Part shown: positions 26,779-35,299 of the stretch, piece by piece
Position numbering within the stretch: the first letter of the stretch is position 1
Layout of the letters: each line of letters begins with the position of its first letter
Assembly (NCBI GenBank): GCA_029259935.1
Contig: JAJDEH010000384.1
Location: 1-35,299, forward strand
DNA length: 35,299 nucleotides
Direction: 5' to 3'
Source: Planctomycetota bacterium
GTDB lineage: Bacteria > Planctomycetota > Planctomycetia > Pirellulales > Pirellulaceae
Position numbers and translations under genes: made by a program
The notes under the pieces: model-generated
Seen by the model: only the letters and a program-made list of their open reading frames with translations
The model's database searches: none
What the model was told of the DNA's origin: nothing

Positions 26779-27621
26779 CTACGGTGCCGGAGACACGCCT
26801 AGCATATCGTGGATTGCTTTCTTCGATTGGCGGATCAGGTCGTTATAGCCGGACGCTTCGGTATCTTCGCCAAGCAATTCGATTTCATAGAACCCGTCGT
26901 ATCCCGCGTCGTCCAAAGCGCGGACGATGTTCTTCAGCGGGATCGCGCCTTCACCCAAGGGACAACGGTTTTGTTCGCCGTCGGGCGGGGCCTTGGCATC
27001 CCCTAATTGCACAATGGCAATGTGGGGCAGCAACTCGGCGATCCGCGCCAAAATATCTTCATCGTGGCCGAGATGGTAGGTGTCGAAGGCCAGCTTCAAG
27101 GGCGTGCCGCTGAGCGACTCGATAAATTCGAGTGTCTCGTCGATTTCGGTGAGAAAGGTCCAGTCGGTCGCGCAACCGATGTGCATCGGTTCAATCGCCA
27201 ACGTTACTTGGGCCTGTTGCGCGAGCGGACTAATCTCGGCCAAGGCGCTGCGAATGAGCCGCCGAGCGTGATTGTGCGTATGACCCGACCGAGCGCCGGT
27301 ATAAAGAATCAGGCATCCCGCCTTTAGCGACTCCGCCGATTTGATGGCTTCCTTCGCGTCCTCGATGCTCTCTTTGTGCGACTTGCCCTCGCTGCCGGTA
27401 AAGCCGCCGGCCCACAACAAACTGGAGACGGCCATCCCGCTGTCGCGAATCAACTCAACTCCGCGCTCTTCGCCGAAATCGGAGAGCTTTTGCCGCCACA
27501 CTCCGATTCCTTGGACACCGGCGGCTTTGTAGTTGTGTACGTCTTCTTCGAACGACCATCGATAGGTGGTCATTTCGCTAATCGCCAAACTCTCCATCCG
27601 TGAGGGCTCCAATTTTTGCAT
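26779..27621 (-). CDS. Sugar phosphate isomerase/epimerase (xylose isomerase-like TIM barrel)
   Basis: 280 residues. AP endonuclease 2/xylose isomerase-type barrel. The metal ligands of the fold are visible as the Glu in LAIEPMHIG, the Asp and His in LAFDTYHLGH, and the Glu in FYEIELLGE; HTHNHARRL also fits. SSLLWAGGFTG and QLGDAKAPPDGEQNRCPLGEG are typical of the planctomycete-rich epimerase group (Asp in GDAK, and a Gly-rich end). Substrate unknown. An ATG eight codons further in has a better ribosome site (TTGGAG) and may be the true start. Divergent from the LysR gene across 214 bases, so it is a candidate target of that regulator. Confidence 0.9.
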   Translation of the reverse strand: MQKLEPSRMESLAISEMTTYRWSFEEDVHNYKAAGVQGIGVWRQKLSDFGEERGVELIRDSGMAVSSLLWAGGFTGSEGKSHKESIEDAKEAIKSAESLKAGCLILYTGARSGHTHNHARRLIRSALAEISPLAQQAQVTLAIEPMHIGCATDWTFLTEIDETLEFIESLSGTPLKLAFDTYHLGHDEDILARIAELLPHIAIVQLGDAKAPPDGEQNRCPLGEGAIPLKNIVRALDDAGYDGFYEIELLGEDTEASGYNDLIRQSKKAIHDMLGVSPAP

Positions 27622-27835
27622 CCGTCACTTTGTTTGCCGGGAAGGCCAGTCTGAAGGATCAAATAGTATGCAGAAATGCGCAGGTGCTGTAAAGGAATAT
27701 CAGAATAAGTGTGGACGATTGGCAATTCCCATAAGGCAGGCGGCTATTTGTCTGGGGCGAGATCTTGCTTGCATGAGGGCTGTTGGTTGTTTAGCGATCC
27801 AGGTACACTACGAATTGTTGTTTAGGAGCGACGCC

Positions 27836-28747
27836 ATGCGTTCGATGCCTTCGATTTCAACGGATCAGGTTTCCGCCTTTGTCCAGTTAGCTCGAACGGG
27901 CAGCCTTCGCGCGGCCGCCGGCGAGCTTCATATTACCGAGCAGGGCGTTCGCAATCGGCTGTTGGCGCTGGAACAACAACTTGGCGTGGGGCTGTATCAC
28001 AAACGTCGCGGCGTGCGGCGTTCCTCACCGCTGACTCGCGACGGACAAAAATTTCTTCCCGCCGCCGTGGAGTTTCTGGAACGCGCGCAGTCATTAGGCG
28101 ACATGTTCGCGCCTCAACCCGCGCCACGGCAAGTTCGGGTTGCCGCCAGCCAGTACTTGATTGCCTACGTCCTGATCGACGCCATCCGCCGCTTTCACGC
28201 GGCTCACCCTGATACCCGTGTCGTACTCAGTGCCCACTCGGAGCAGGAGATTGAACGAGAATTGCTGGACAATGCCGCCGGAGTTCATCTTGGCGTGGCC
28301 GCACCTTACGAAGCTTCGACCGATCTTGAATATCGCCATCTATTCTCGATGAACTGGAGCCTGATCACTCCCCGGCGTCACCCGTTACTGAACGCCAAAC
28401 GCTTGCGATTGGAACAGGTGGCCGAGTATCCATTAATCACTTATGAACGGGGCTCGACCGGTCGGCAACACATCTTCGAGGCATTTCATCGCGGCGGCAT
28501 TACGCCAGACGTCGAGGTGGAAACAACCAACACCGACCTCATCGTCCGGATGGTGGAGGCGAACCTTGGTGTCGCGATCGCCCCACTGCTGCCGTCGGGA
28601 ATCGTCACTCGCGGACGGCGGGTTGCAACTCGCGATTTGGGCCAGCAGATTCGGTCCATCGATTCGGGGATTTTAACGCGCAAGAACGAATCGATGAATG
28701 AATCCAGCCGCCGCTTCACGGAGTTCATTCATGCCGATTGGAAGTAA
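27836..28747 (+). CDS. LysR family transcriptional regulator
   Basis: 303 residues. The N-terminal winged helix reads STDQVSAFVQLARTGSLRAAAGELHITEQGVRNRLLALEQQLGVGLYHKRRGVRRSSPLTRDG, with the usual A-A-x-x-L-x-(I/V)-(T/S) recognition helix. The effector domain begins near residue 95 (RQVRVAASQYLIAYVLIDAIRRFHAAHPD) and contains the YERGSTGRQHIFEAF loop reminiscent of CysB/Cbl. AGGAG lies seven bases before ATG 27836. It is divergent from the isomerase gene and probably controls it and itself. The last eight codons with the stop are part of a 26-base tandem duplication. Confidence 0.92.
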   Translation: MRSMPSISTDQVSAFVQLARTGSLRAAAGELHITEQGVRNRLLALEQQLGVGLYHKRRGVRRSSPLTRDGQKFLPAAVEFLERAQSLGDMFAPQPAPRQVRVAASQYLIAYVLIDAIRRFHAAHPDTRVVLSAHSEQEIERELLDNAAGVHLGVAAPYEASTDLEYRHLFSMNWSLITPRRHPLLNAKRLRLEQVAEYPLITYERGSTGRQHIFEAFHRGGITPDVEVETTNTDLIVRMVEANLGVAIAPLLPSGIVTRGRRVATRDLGQQIRSIDSGILTRKNESMNESSRRFTEFIHADWK

Positions 28748-28773
28748 AGTTCATTCATGCCGATTGGAAGTCA
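28722..28773. repeat. 26-bp tandem duplication of the LysR gene end
   Basis: The 26 bases 28722-28747, which encode the last residues EFIHADWK and the TAA, recur immediately at 28748-28773. The copies differ at one position: TAA has become TCA in the second copy. The duplication lies outside the coding part, so the protein is unaffected. Confidence 0.92.
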
Positions 28774-28797
28774 ACGCGAGCAGTTCCGCAACTGCTG

Positions 28798-29157
28798 CTA
28801 TTTTTCCACCCATTCGACGGGCCGCGGTTGGATTTCATCTTCCGGCTGATGCCCACAGTCTTGCCGGCCGCTTCCTTCGAGCCGGCTGATCGCTCGTAGC
28901 GACATATCCTGATCACAAAGAATTTGACAACTGAGCCGCACGCCCGACAGGTCACGTGCCGCGAGCAGTTCCTTTTCGGCCGCGGTGATCTTGGCGGGCT
29001 CGCCGTCTAGAAACTCAACTTTGCACGTCGTGCAGCGGGCATTTCCGCCGCATGCATGAAGTTGATCTATCCCGGCTTCATCCTTCAAGGCCAACACCAA
29101 ACGCTTGCCGGAGGGGATTTCAAATTGGCCAACGCCTTCAACGGTCAGCTTGGGCAT
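28798..29157 (-). CDS. [2Fe-2S] ferredoxin (adrenodoxin/plant type)
   Basis: 119 residues. The Cys motif HACGGNARCTTCKVEF (C-x5-C-x2-C) and the distant LSCQ give the four ligands of a [2Fe-2S] cluster in a beta-grasp fold; IPSGKRLVLALKDEAGI fits the domain start. The C-terminal 25 residues are polar and extend beyond the fold. Two adjacent ATG codons exist; the second (29157) is favoured because AAGGA is six bases away rather than three. Cytoplasmic electron carrier; partner unknown. It is divergent from a DUF2237 gene across 244 bases, in which no regulatory motif was recognised. Confidence 0.93.
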   Translation of the reverse strand: MPKLTVEGVGQFEIPSGKRLVLALKDEAGIDQLHACGGNARCTTCKVEFLDGEPAKITAAEKELLAARDLSGVRLSCQILCDQDMSLRAISRLEGSGRQDCGHQPEDEIQPRPVEWVEK

Positions 29158-29400
29158 CATGGTTCCTTTTATCAAATAAGTTGTTGTCCGGCTTCGTTGC
29201 TTTCCCAAAACAGAAAGCCGACGCGTAAGCGAGGGAACAGTTTACAGTAATTCCCTGGCAACCGCGCTGGGCTGGTTTGCCCCGTGAATGGACACCGGCC
29301 AGTCTTCGCCGCTCGTTTATGGTAGAAATGTCTTTCGTTGCCGACCGTTCGCTCTTCGGGTGATAAACGATAGGTTCATTCTTTCATTCGCCAAACTGCC

Positions 29401-29772
29401 ATGCCGTCCGCAAAAAATGTCCTGGGCACGGAACTCGAGACTTGTGGCCTTTCACCCATGACCGGCTTCTACCGCGACGGTTGCTGTAACATGCTACCGG
29501 GCGACGGGGGGCTGCACCTTTTGTGCGCGGAGATGACCGCTGAGTTCCTTGAATTCTCCGCCGCCCGTGGAAACGACCTATCAACCCCTAACCACGAATT
29601 TGGATTTCCGGGACTGAAAGCGGGCGACCGCTGGTGCCTGTGCGTTCAGCGGTGGAAAGAAGCTTTCGATTCCGAGATGGCTCCGCCCGTGGTATTGGCG
29701 GCGACTCATATTTCGGCGCTTGAGTTCGTGGACCTCGAAGATCTCACGGCCAACGCGGTCGACGTGGCTTGA
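29401..29772 (+). CDS. DUF2237 family protein
   Basis: 123 residues. Opens with NVLGTELETCGLSPMTGFYRDGCC and continues with GGLHLLCAEMTAEFLEFSAARGNDLSTPNHEFGFPGLKAGDRWCLCVQRWKEA, which is the DUF2237 signature with its conserved cysteines, and APPVVL. The fold has been seen in structural genomics but the function is unknown. No export signal. It may be cotranscribed with the long downstream gene, whose start lies 71 bases later. Confidence 0.92.
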   Translation: MPSAKNVLGTELETCGLSPMTGFYRDGCCNMLPGDGGLHLLCAEMTAEFLEFSAARGNDLSTPNHEFGFPGLKAGDRWCLCVQRWKEAFDSEMAPPVVLAATHISALEFVDLEDLTANAVDVA

Positions 29773-29843
29773 CGCAAACACCCATCGCTTGTCATTCCGT
29801 GGCTCGGCAAGGACAATACCTCCAGAAAGGCAAGGGTTGTGAA

Positions 29844-32800
29844 ATGCTAAGCACGAGAAGTCGGTTGGTTGTGGCAATCTCCTGGGTGTTCCTTTGCATC
29901 GCGTCGCGAAGCGGAGCGAGTGCCGATTGGCCGACCTGGCAGCATGACAACCGTCGCAGCGGATCGACCGCGGAAGAAATCGACGCCAAGTCATTGGGCA
30001 CCGCTTGGATTTGGCGTTCGCCATTTCCACCTCAACCGGCGTGGGCGGGCCCCGCCAAGTGGGACGCATTCGCCAAGATTAAGAACTTGCCGTCGATGCG
30101 AAATTACGATCTCGCCTTTCAGCCGATTGCGTTCGCGGATTCAGTGGTGTTCGGTTCATCGGCCGATGATACGGTCTATTGCTTGAATGCGGCGACGGGC
30201 AAGCAGCGATGGTCGTTCACCACGGACGGCCCGGTGCGGATCGCGCCCTCGTTTCACGACGGGGAACTCTATTTCGGCTCCGACGATGGCCAAGCGTACT
30301 GCATCAGCGCGGCGGACGGCAGTTTGATTTGGAAGTTTCGCCCCGTCGAACCGCAGCGCCGGTTCCTGAACAACGGCCGCTTGATTCCGTTTCATCCCTG
30401 TCGGACGGGCGTTTTGATCGACGACGGCATCGCCTGGTTCGCCTGTGGAATGCTGCCGTGGAAGAAGGCGTACCTGTGCGCCGTCGATGCCAAAACCGGG
30501 CGAGCAACGGACGAGCGCGGATTTGTGCGGCAGTTGGACGGGAAGACGTTGGAAGGCGCGCCGGCCGCTTCGTCCAAGCTGCTAATCTTCCCGCAAGGGC
30601 GCGTCGCGCCGCAGGTGTTTCGCCGTTCCGACGGCCAAGATTTAGGATTAATCAAGAAGAGCGGTGGCGGCTCGATCGTCGTCGTGTCGCTCGATTCGCA
30701 ATTGCTACACGGCCCCGCGACGAACAGCCGCAAGGGCGGTATTCGCGGCAGCGATCCAGCGACTTTCGAAAGTGTCGCCGGTTACGGACGCGGTAATGCG
30801 CTGGTCGTGGCCGGGCACATGTCGTACATGCTGACCGACGACGAAATCATCGCCTCGGACCTCGTCCAGCGAAAAGTCGTTTGGAAAGCGGCCTGCGACT
30901 GTCGCCGTTCGTTAATCGCCGCGGGTAATGTCCTGTTCGCCGGCGGAGAAGACCACCTGGTCGCGGTCAACGTTAAGGACGGGCGCGAAGTCTGGCGGCA
31001 TTCGGTTGAGGGGACGGTCTTTGGCATGGCCCTGGCCAACGGACGGCTGATTGTCAGCACCGACACGGGGACGATCCACGTATTTCGACCCTCGGAAGGC
31101 GAGACGGCGGCGGCGGCGCAACAGACTTCCGCTGGAGCGAAGACGGAAGCGAGCGGTGAAGTCGCAAAGATTTCGCCACACGATCACAAAGCATTGATTG
31201 GCCGCTGGGTCTTTCAGAGTCCGGCCGTGCAGGGAAAAGTTGTCGAGAATCTTTCCGGCAAGCCCGATGGAACGGCCGCTGGCACGATACAACTTGAGCG
31301 CATCGGCGATCGACAGGCCATGGTCCTTGATGGCGGCAAGCAGAGCGTTCTGTTGGCGGCAAATCATGCCGACGTTGGTCTGCCGAACAAGACGCTTTCC
31401 GTCGAATCGTGGGTGCGCGTCGATCAACCGCAAGAGTGGGGTGGCATTATCGGTGCGACTCAGGACAACGGCGCTTACGAACGCGGTTGGCTGCTTGGAT
31501 TTCGCAAGCAGAAATTTTCTTTCGCGATGGCCGGAAAAGAAGCGAACGGCCGCCTCACTATTCTTACGGCCGAGTCGGACTTTGAATCGGGACGCTGGTA
31601 TCACGTTGCCGGCACCTATGACGGCCAGACGATGCGGCTTTTCGTCAACGGCCGCCTTGAAAACAAATCCACCGAGCAACGGGGCGAAATAAACTATCCG
31701 CCCACTGCCTTTTACGAAATTGGCGCCTATCACGACCAAAACGAATACTACCCCATGACGGGAAGGATTCACGAGGTTTGTGTTTATGGCGACGTCCTTA
31801 CCGAGGCCGAAGTGAAAGCTCGTTTCGACGCGCACTCGGGCGACTTCCCGCGGCCGCCCGAAACAACTCGCCTGGCAACAGGGCCCTGGCTTCAATTCAT
31901 GAGTCCAAGGGAAACACGCGTGCGTTGGAAAACGCGCGGGCCTTCGCCATCGATCCTTGAGTACGAACTGAACGGCGATGCGAAGCGGATAACGGATGAC
32001 CAGCCAAAGACTGACCACGAGGTAACGTTAACCGGCCTGAAGCGCAATCGAACGTATCAGTACAAGGTTCATACGTTGATCGACGGTAAGAAAGAACAGA
32101 CGCAGGAGTATGAGTGCGACACGTTTTTCAACTACAACCTGGCCGGAGATCAAACGGAGCAGGCTGCCAGCACGCAGTTGAACATGGAGCCGTATGCCGA
32201 ATCCGCCAAGACAATCCTCGGCCAAACCGGCATTGATCGCGGACTGTGCCTGGTGTTGGGATCGGGCGAGGGCCGCTTGGCTCGCGAACTGGCGATTCGC
32301 AGCCGGCTGAGCATCGTGGGCTGTGAAACGGATCCCCGGGCGGTTGCCGAATCGAGACGTATGCTGAAGCAAGCTGGACTTTATGGCGGACGAGTTGTCA
32401 TTCATCAGGTTGACGATCTTTCGAAACTGCCATTCGTCGGCAGTATTGCCAACCTAGTCGTATCCGAACGTGCCATGAGTGAAGGCAAGCTGCCGGGAAC
32501 GGCCGCCGAGATGTTGCGAATGCTGCGGCCCGATGGAGGCGTGGCGCTGCTAGGGCAACCAGCCACCGCGACGAAACAAATTCCGCCACAAGAACTGAAG
32601 GAGTGGTTCCAAGCGACATCCAGCCAGCCCGAATTGATCGGCGATCAACGGGGGACATGGGCGATGGTCAAGCGAGCGCCGTTGCCGGGCGCGGGCGAGT
32701 GGACTCACGCTTATGGCTTGGCAAATAATTCCGCGTTCGGCGGCGAGCAACTTGCCGGAGCCACGGGTTCCGAAGACTTGGAAGTACACTGGGTCGGCCG

Positions 32801-33992
32801 GCCCGGTCCCCGCTATCAACCCGATCGGCAAGGTCGAAAACCGCCGCCGCTTTCCGCTGCCGGGCGATTGTTCTTGCAGGGGCTGCGTCGCATCGTCACG
32901 CTCGACGCCTACAACGGCTCGGTCCTGTGGTCGCTGGAGATTCCCGACCTGCACCGCTTCAACCTTCCCCGCGATTGCAGCAACTGGTGCGCGGACCGCG
33001 AATTTGTTTTCGCCGCCATTCGGGACAAATGCTGGCGGATCAATGCGAAAAACGGCGAAGCATCGGCGATGATCGATGTCGTCAAACCCAAGGGCAGCGA
33101 CGGCCCTTACGACTGGGGATTCGTAGCCCGCGACGGCAACATGCTGATTGGCAGCGCGGTGCGGCAAGGAACATCCTGGACGGAATTTTGGGGCCATGCA
33201 GGCTGGTACGACGATCGAACCGGCGACGCGACGTTGAAAATCTGCAGCGATAACCTGTTCGCGCTGGACCGCGACAGCGCGGAACCGAAGTGGTCCAGGA
33301 CGCGCGGCGTGATCCTCAACTCGACGATCACCATTGCCGACGACGTGGTTTATTTTGTCGAGTGTCGAAATCAGAAAGTACTCGACGCGCCCTCACGGCG
33401 CCTTGGACTGGAACAGCTTTGGCAGGATCAGTTTCTTGTGGCGCTCAACGTGAGCGACGGCTCGCCGCGCTGGGAGCAACCGATCGACACGGTCGACGGG
33501 AGCATCGTTTTCTATATGGCCTCCTCACGCGGACGCCTGGTGATCGTCTCGTCCAACGATCGCAAATATTACGTCTATTCGTTTGCTGCCAAAGATGGCC
33601 AGTTGCAGTGGGAAAAAAGTGTCGGCTGGCCAGGCGGCAAGGGCGATCACGGCAAAGCAATTTCGCGGCCGGCCATTGTCGGCAACGAGATTTATGTAAA
33701 GCCGCGAGTACTGTCACTGAAAGATGGAACGCCGCTGGACATTACGATTCCGGCCGGCAAATGCGGCACGTATGCCTGCTCGCAAAATGCCCTGTTCTTC
33801 CGCACTAACACGGTCACAATGTGGGACCGGCATCAGGGCCGAGTCAGCCGATGGACTCGCCTCCGCCCCGACTGTTGGCTCAGCACCATCCCGGCCGCCG
33901 GCATGCTTCTTTCGCCCGAAGGCGGCGGCGGATGCAGTTGCGGTTCGTGGATGGAAACGTCAATCGGCTTCATGCCGCTGGCACATGAGTAA
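29844..33992 (+). CDS. Exported PQQ-propeller/LamG/FN3-like/methyltransferase-like fusion protein
   Basis: 1382 residues. A signal peptide (LVVAISWVFLCIASRSGASA) is followed by DWPTWQHDNRRSG, a usual start of planctomycete PQQ propellers. First propeller part: about 30-440, with repeats such as VYCLNAATGKQRWSF and LVAVNVKDGREVWRHSV. LamG/concanavalin-like domain: about 452-665 (LSVESWVRVDQ, WYHVAGTYDGQTMRLFVNG). Fibronectin/phosphatase N-domain-like: about 674-762 (TRLATGPWLQFMSPRETRVRWKT). Class I methyltransferase-like Rossmann unit: about 787-942 (LVLGSGEGRLAREL, GCETDP, MLRMLRPDGGVALLGQP). Second propeller part: about 979 to the end (VTLDAYNGSVLWSLEIP). ATG 29844 is chosen because it begins the signal sequence; an upstream in-frame stretch overlaps the DUF2237 gene. 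The two halves probably make one propeller. Substrate unknown. Confidence 0.88.
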   Translation: MLSTRSRLVVAISWVFLCIASRSGASADWPTWQHDNRRSGSTAEEIDAKSLGTAWIWRSPFPPQPAWAGPAKWDAFAKIKNLPSMRNYDLAFQPIAFADSVVFGSSADDTVYCLNAATGKQRWSFTTDGPVRIAPSFHDGELYFGSDDGQAYCISAADGSLIWKFRPVEPQRRFLNNGRLIPFHPCRTGVLIDDGIAWFACGMLPWKKAYLCAVDAKTGRATDERGFVRQLDGKTLEGAPAASSKLLIFPQGRVAPQVFRRSDGQDLGLIKKSGGGSIVVVSLDSQLLHGPATNSRKGGIRGSDPATFESVAGYGRGNALVVAGHMSYMLTDDEIIASDLVQRKVVWKAACDCRRSLIAAGNVLFAGGEDHLVAVNVKDGREVWRHSVEGTVFGMALANGRLIVSTDTGTIHVFRPSEGETAAAAQQTSAGAKTEASGEVAKISPHDHKALIGRWVFQSPAVQGKVVENLSGKPDGTAAGTIQLERIGDRQAMVLDGGKQSVLLAANHADVGLPNKTLSVESWVRVDQPQEWGGIIGATQDNGAYERGWLLGFRKQKFSFAMAGKEANGRLTILTAESDFESGRWYHVAGTYDGQTMRLFVNGRLENKSTEQRGEINYPPTAFYEIGAYHDQNEYYPMTGRIHEVCVYGDVLTEAEVKARFDAHSGDFPRPPETTRLATGPWLQFMSPRETRVRWKTRGPSPSILEYELNGDAKRITDDQPKTDHEVTLTGLKRNRTYQYKVHTLIDGKKEQTQEYECDTFFNYNLAGDQTEQAASTQLNMEPYAESAKTILGQTGIDRGLCLVLGSGEGRLARELAIRSRLSIVGCETDPRAVAESRRMLKQAGLYGGRVVIHQVDDLSKLPFVGSIANLVVSERAMSEGKLPGTAAEMLRMLRPDGGVALLGQPATATKQIPPQELKEWFQATSSQPELIGDQRGTWAMVKRAPLPGAGEWTHAYGLANNSAFGGEQLAGATGSEDLEVHWVGRPGPRYQPDRQGRKPPPLSAAGRLFLQGLRRIVTLDAYNGSVLWSLEIPDLHRFNLPRDCSNWCADREFVFAAIRDKCWRINAKNGEASAMIDVVKPKGSDGPYDWGFVARDGNMLIGSAVRQGTSWTEFWGHAGWYDDRTGDATLKICSDNLFALDRDSAEPKWSRTRGVILNSTITIADDVVYFVECRNQKVLDAPSRRLGLEQLWQDQFLVALNVSDGSPRWEQPIDTVDGSIVFYMASSRGRLVIVSSNDRKYYVYSFAAKDGQLQWEKSVGWPGGKGDHGKAISRPAIVGNEIYVKPRVLSLKDGTPLDITIPAGKCGTYACSQNALFFRTNTVTMWDRHQGRVSRWTRLRPDCWLSTIPAAGMLLSPEGGGGCSCGSWMETSIGFMPLAHE

Positions 33993-34107
33993 TCAATTGA
34001 AGCCAAAGTCAACGTGGCGCTCGATGTCGATGCGGCGGCGTTTCTGAGTTTGTATTGGCGCGAACTCGGTCGCCTCACGGAATGACGCCCGTTGGGCAAC
34101 GTCGAAA

Positions 34108-35299
34108 CTAGAGCGGTGTGGAGTGTTCTTCGCCATGTTGCATCTCCGTCGCTGGCAAGGCGACCGCGGGTGACCGGTCGACCGCGGCCCCGCCAGCCCG
34201 ATAGTGCATTTCCAAGGCATGCCTCGCGCAGCGTTCCTGAAACTCGGCACCGGTTTCCTTTTCACCTTCGTGGATGACGTGTCCCCATTGGTCAGGCCAA
34301 TCCGCCAAGATTCGCCGGGCGATTTTCTGGCGGCCAACATCGTCGAGCGGTTTCAACTCCAAGACTCGATCGATACGGCCGGGGCGTCGGAGAGCCGCGT
34401 CGATTTTCTCAAGCCGGTTCGTTGTGATGGCGACGAACAAACCGTCACATCGCTCGACGCCGTCCAGGCAGTTTAACAGGCAATCGAAAGTCAGGTTCTG
34501 CCGATCCCGTCCGCTCACGTTTCGTCGTTTGTCGAAGACCGCGTCAATGTCCTCGATCAATGCCATGCAGGGCACTTCCGCAAGCATTTTTGCCCATTCC
34601 TGTTGCAACTCGTTGTTGTACAGACTGGCGAAGTCGTAGACAAACACCGGTAGGTCCAAGTCTTCCGCGATAGCTCGCGCCAGTGCCGTCTTTCCCGTTC
34701 CCGGCCGCCCATGCAACAGCCACCCACGACGCCAAGGAAGTCCGCGCGACTTATACCAATCCTCGCTGTGGGACCAATGATGCGCTTCCTCGACGAGTTG
34801 CTCGGCTTCCTTCGACAGCGCGAGATTGGCGAACGCGTGGCCAGGCCCACCTTGCTCGGGCCCAAGTTCCGAAAACTTCCAGACAAGCGAACGATGCTGC
34901 AAGCAGCCACGCACGTCGTTGCTTGAGGAGGGTTCGCTCCTGCCTAGAAATGTAGAATGTTGGCCAGGCTGCTGGACTACCATCTTGCCGGCCGATCCAT
35001 GCACGTGTTTGATGTAGTGCCGTCGCCCGCCCGTTTCGTAATTCAACATGACCTGGCGGTTAAACCAATTCGACGCGTCGATGACCAGTTGATCAGCGTC
35101 GAACATGCCGCGGAGAAACGAAAGGGAGATGGATTCGCTCGTGTAGTCATGAGTGGTGACACCAGATTCCAATTCGTCGTTCTGCTGCTTTGCCCGGTAG
35201 GTCCACACGGGGCGCCAGCCTTGCCAATACATGCGCCCGGCAGGAGGCGTCGTTTCCATGGGCACTAGTTGGACCCGGCGCTGAGGGCGAACGAACAGC
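34108..35299 (-). CDS. BCS1-like AAA ATPase, 5' end beyond the window
   Basis: At least 397 residues visible; the frame is still open at the right edge, so the N-terminus is missing. The AAA core has Walker A GRPGTGKTALARAIA, Walker B MALIEDIDAVF, sensor FVAITTNRLEKIDAALRRPGRID with the arginine finger region, all in the form shared with mitochondrial BCS1 and its bacterial homologues. The upstream part (YTSESISLSFLRGMFDADQLVIDASNWFN, MVVQQPGQHSTFL) matches the BCS1-specific region by position. Bacterial BCS1-like proteins are of unknown function. The stop at 34108 converges with the large exported fusion gene over a 115-base gap in which no terminator was seen. Confidence 0.85.
   Translation of the reverse strand, partial: LFVRPQRRVQLVPMETTPPAGRMYWQGWRPVWTYRAKQQNDELESGVTTHDYTSESISLSFLRGMFDADQLVIDASNWFNRQVMLNYETGGRRHYIKHVHGSAGKMVVQQPGQHSTFLGRSEPSSSNDVRGCLQHRSLVWKFSELGPEQGGPGHAFANLALSKEAEQLVEEAHHWSHSEDWYKSRGLPWRRGWLLHGRPGTGKTALARAIAEDLDLPVFVYDFASLYNNELQQEWAKMLAEVPCMALIEDIDAVFDKRRNVSGRDRQNLTFDCLLNCLDGVERCDGLFVAITTNRLEKIDAALRRPGRIDRVLELKPLDDVGRQKIARRILADWPDQWGHVIHEGEKETGAEFQERCARHALEMHYRAGGAAVDRSPAVALPATEMQHGEEHSTPL

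Overview
The window most likely comes from a GC-rich member of the Planctomycetota (Pirellulales-like). No rRNA or universal marker is present, so this rests on gene content: a large exported PQQ-propeller/LamG fusion, an exported WD40 propeller, an exported TPR-CHAT protein, a short protein with the RFSLRTL membrane-anchor motif common in that phylum, a tiny TLPSPYYL-type lipoprotein, a UVR-motif protein, a CsrA with a long tail, and a palindromic intergenic repeat of a kind I associate with planctomycete genomes. Most of the window is chromosomal housekeeping and cell-envelope gene content. No tRNA, rRNA, CRISPR array, integrase or intact insertion sequence was seen.

Left part (1-5300): a catalase cut by the window edge (minus), a DUF434-type protein (plus), an exported seven-bladed WD40 protein with a long coiled coil inserted between blades 6 and 7 (plus), a strong hairpin terminator, and an MddA-like membrane methyltransferase (minus) with a perfect palindrome upstream.

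Accessory island (about 5300-7560, all minus strand): this is a decayed polymorphic-toxin/CDI locus that is easily missed because most of its genes are broken. In transcription order it holds a SEC-C motif gene whose two halves are joined only by a +1 frameshift at a T7/TGA-C site, a hairpin terminator, the C-terminal end of a Hint (pretoxin autoprotease) domain, an immunity-like hypothetical protein with no good start codon, the last 44 codons of a CdiA-CT (Ntox21/NC101-like) nuclease toxin, an intact CdiI-like immunity gene one base after that toxin stop, and an IS66-type transposase remnant frameshifted by a tandem 8-bp duplication.

Middle part (7700-17650, all minus): csrA with a candidate sigma-54 promoter, a UVR-motif protein, an LplT-like MFS transporter, thiC, and a tight three-gene operon (prenyltransferase-fold protein lacking the zinc ligands, LolD-like ATPase, very large FtsX-like permease) that looks like an envelope export or lipoprotein-handling system. 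A REP-like palindrome separates it from a 4HBT thioesterase.

Right part (17650-35299): two small membrane proteins, a LOG-family/UbiD-family pair (minus), leucyl aminopeptidase pepA (plus), a TPR-CHAT protein that appears to lack the catalytic His and Cys (minus), a small lipoprotein, a xylose-isomerase-like TIM barrel protein divergent from a LysR regulator whose 3' end is duplicated in tandem, a [2Fe-2S] ferredoxin divergent from a DUF2237 gene, a 1382-residue exported protein in which LamG, fibronectin-like and methyltransferase-like domains split a PQQ propeller, and a BCS1-like AAA ATPase cut by the right edge.
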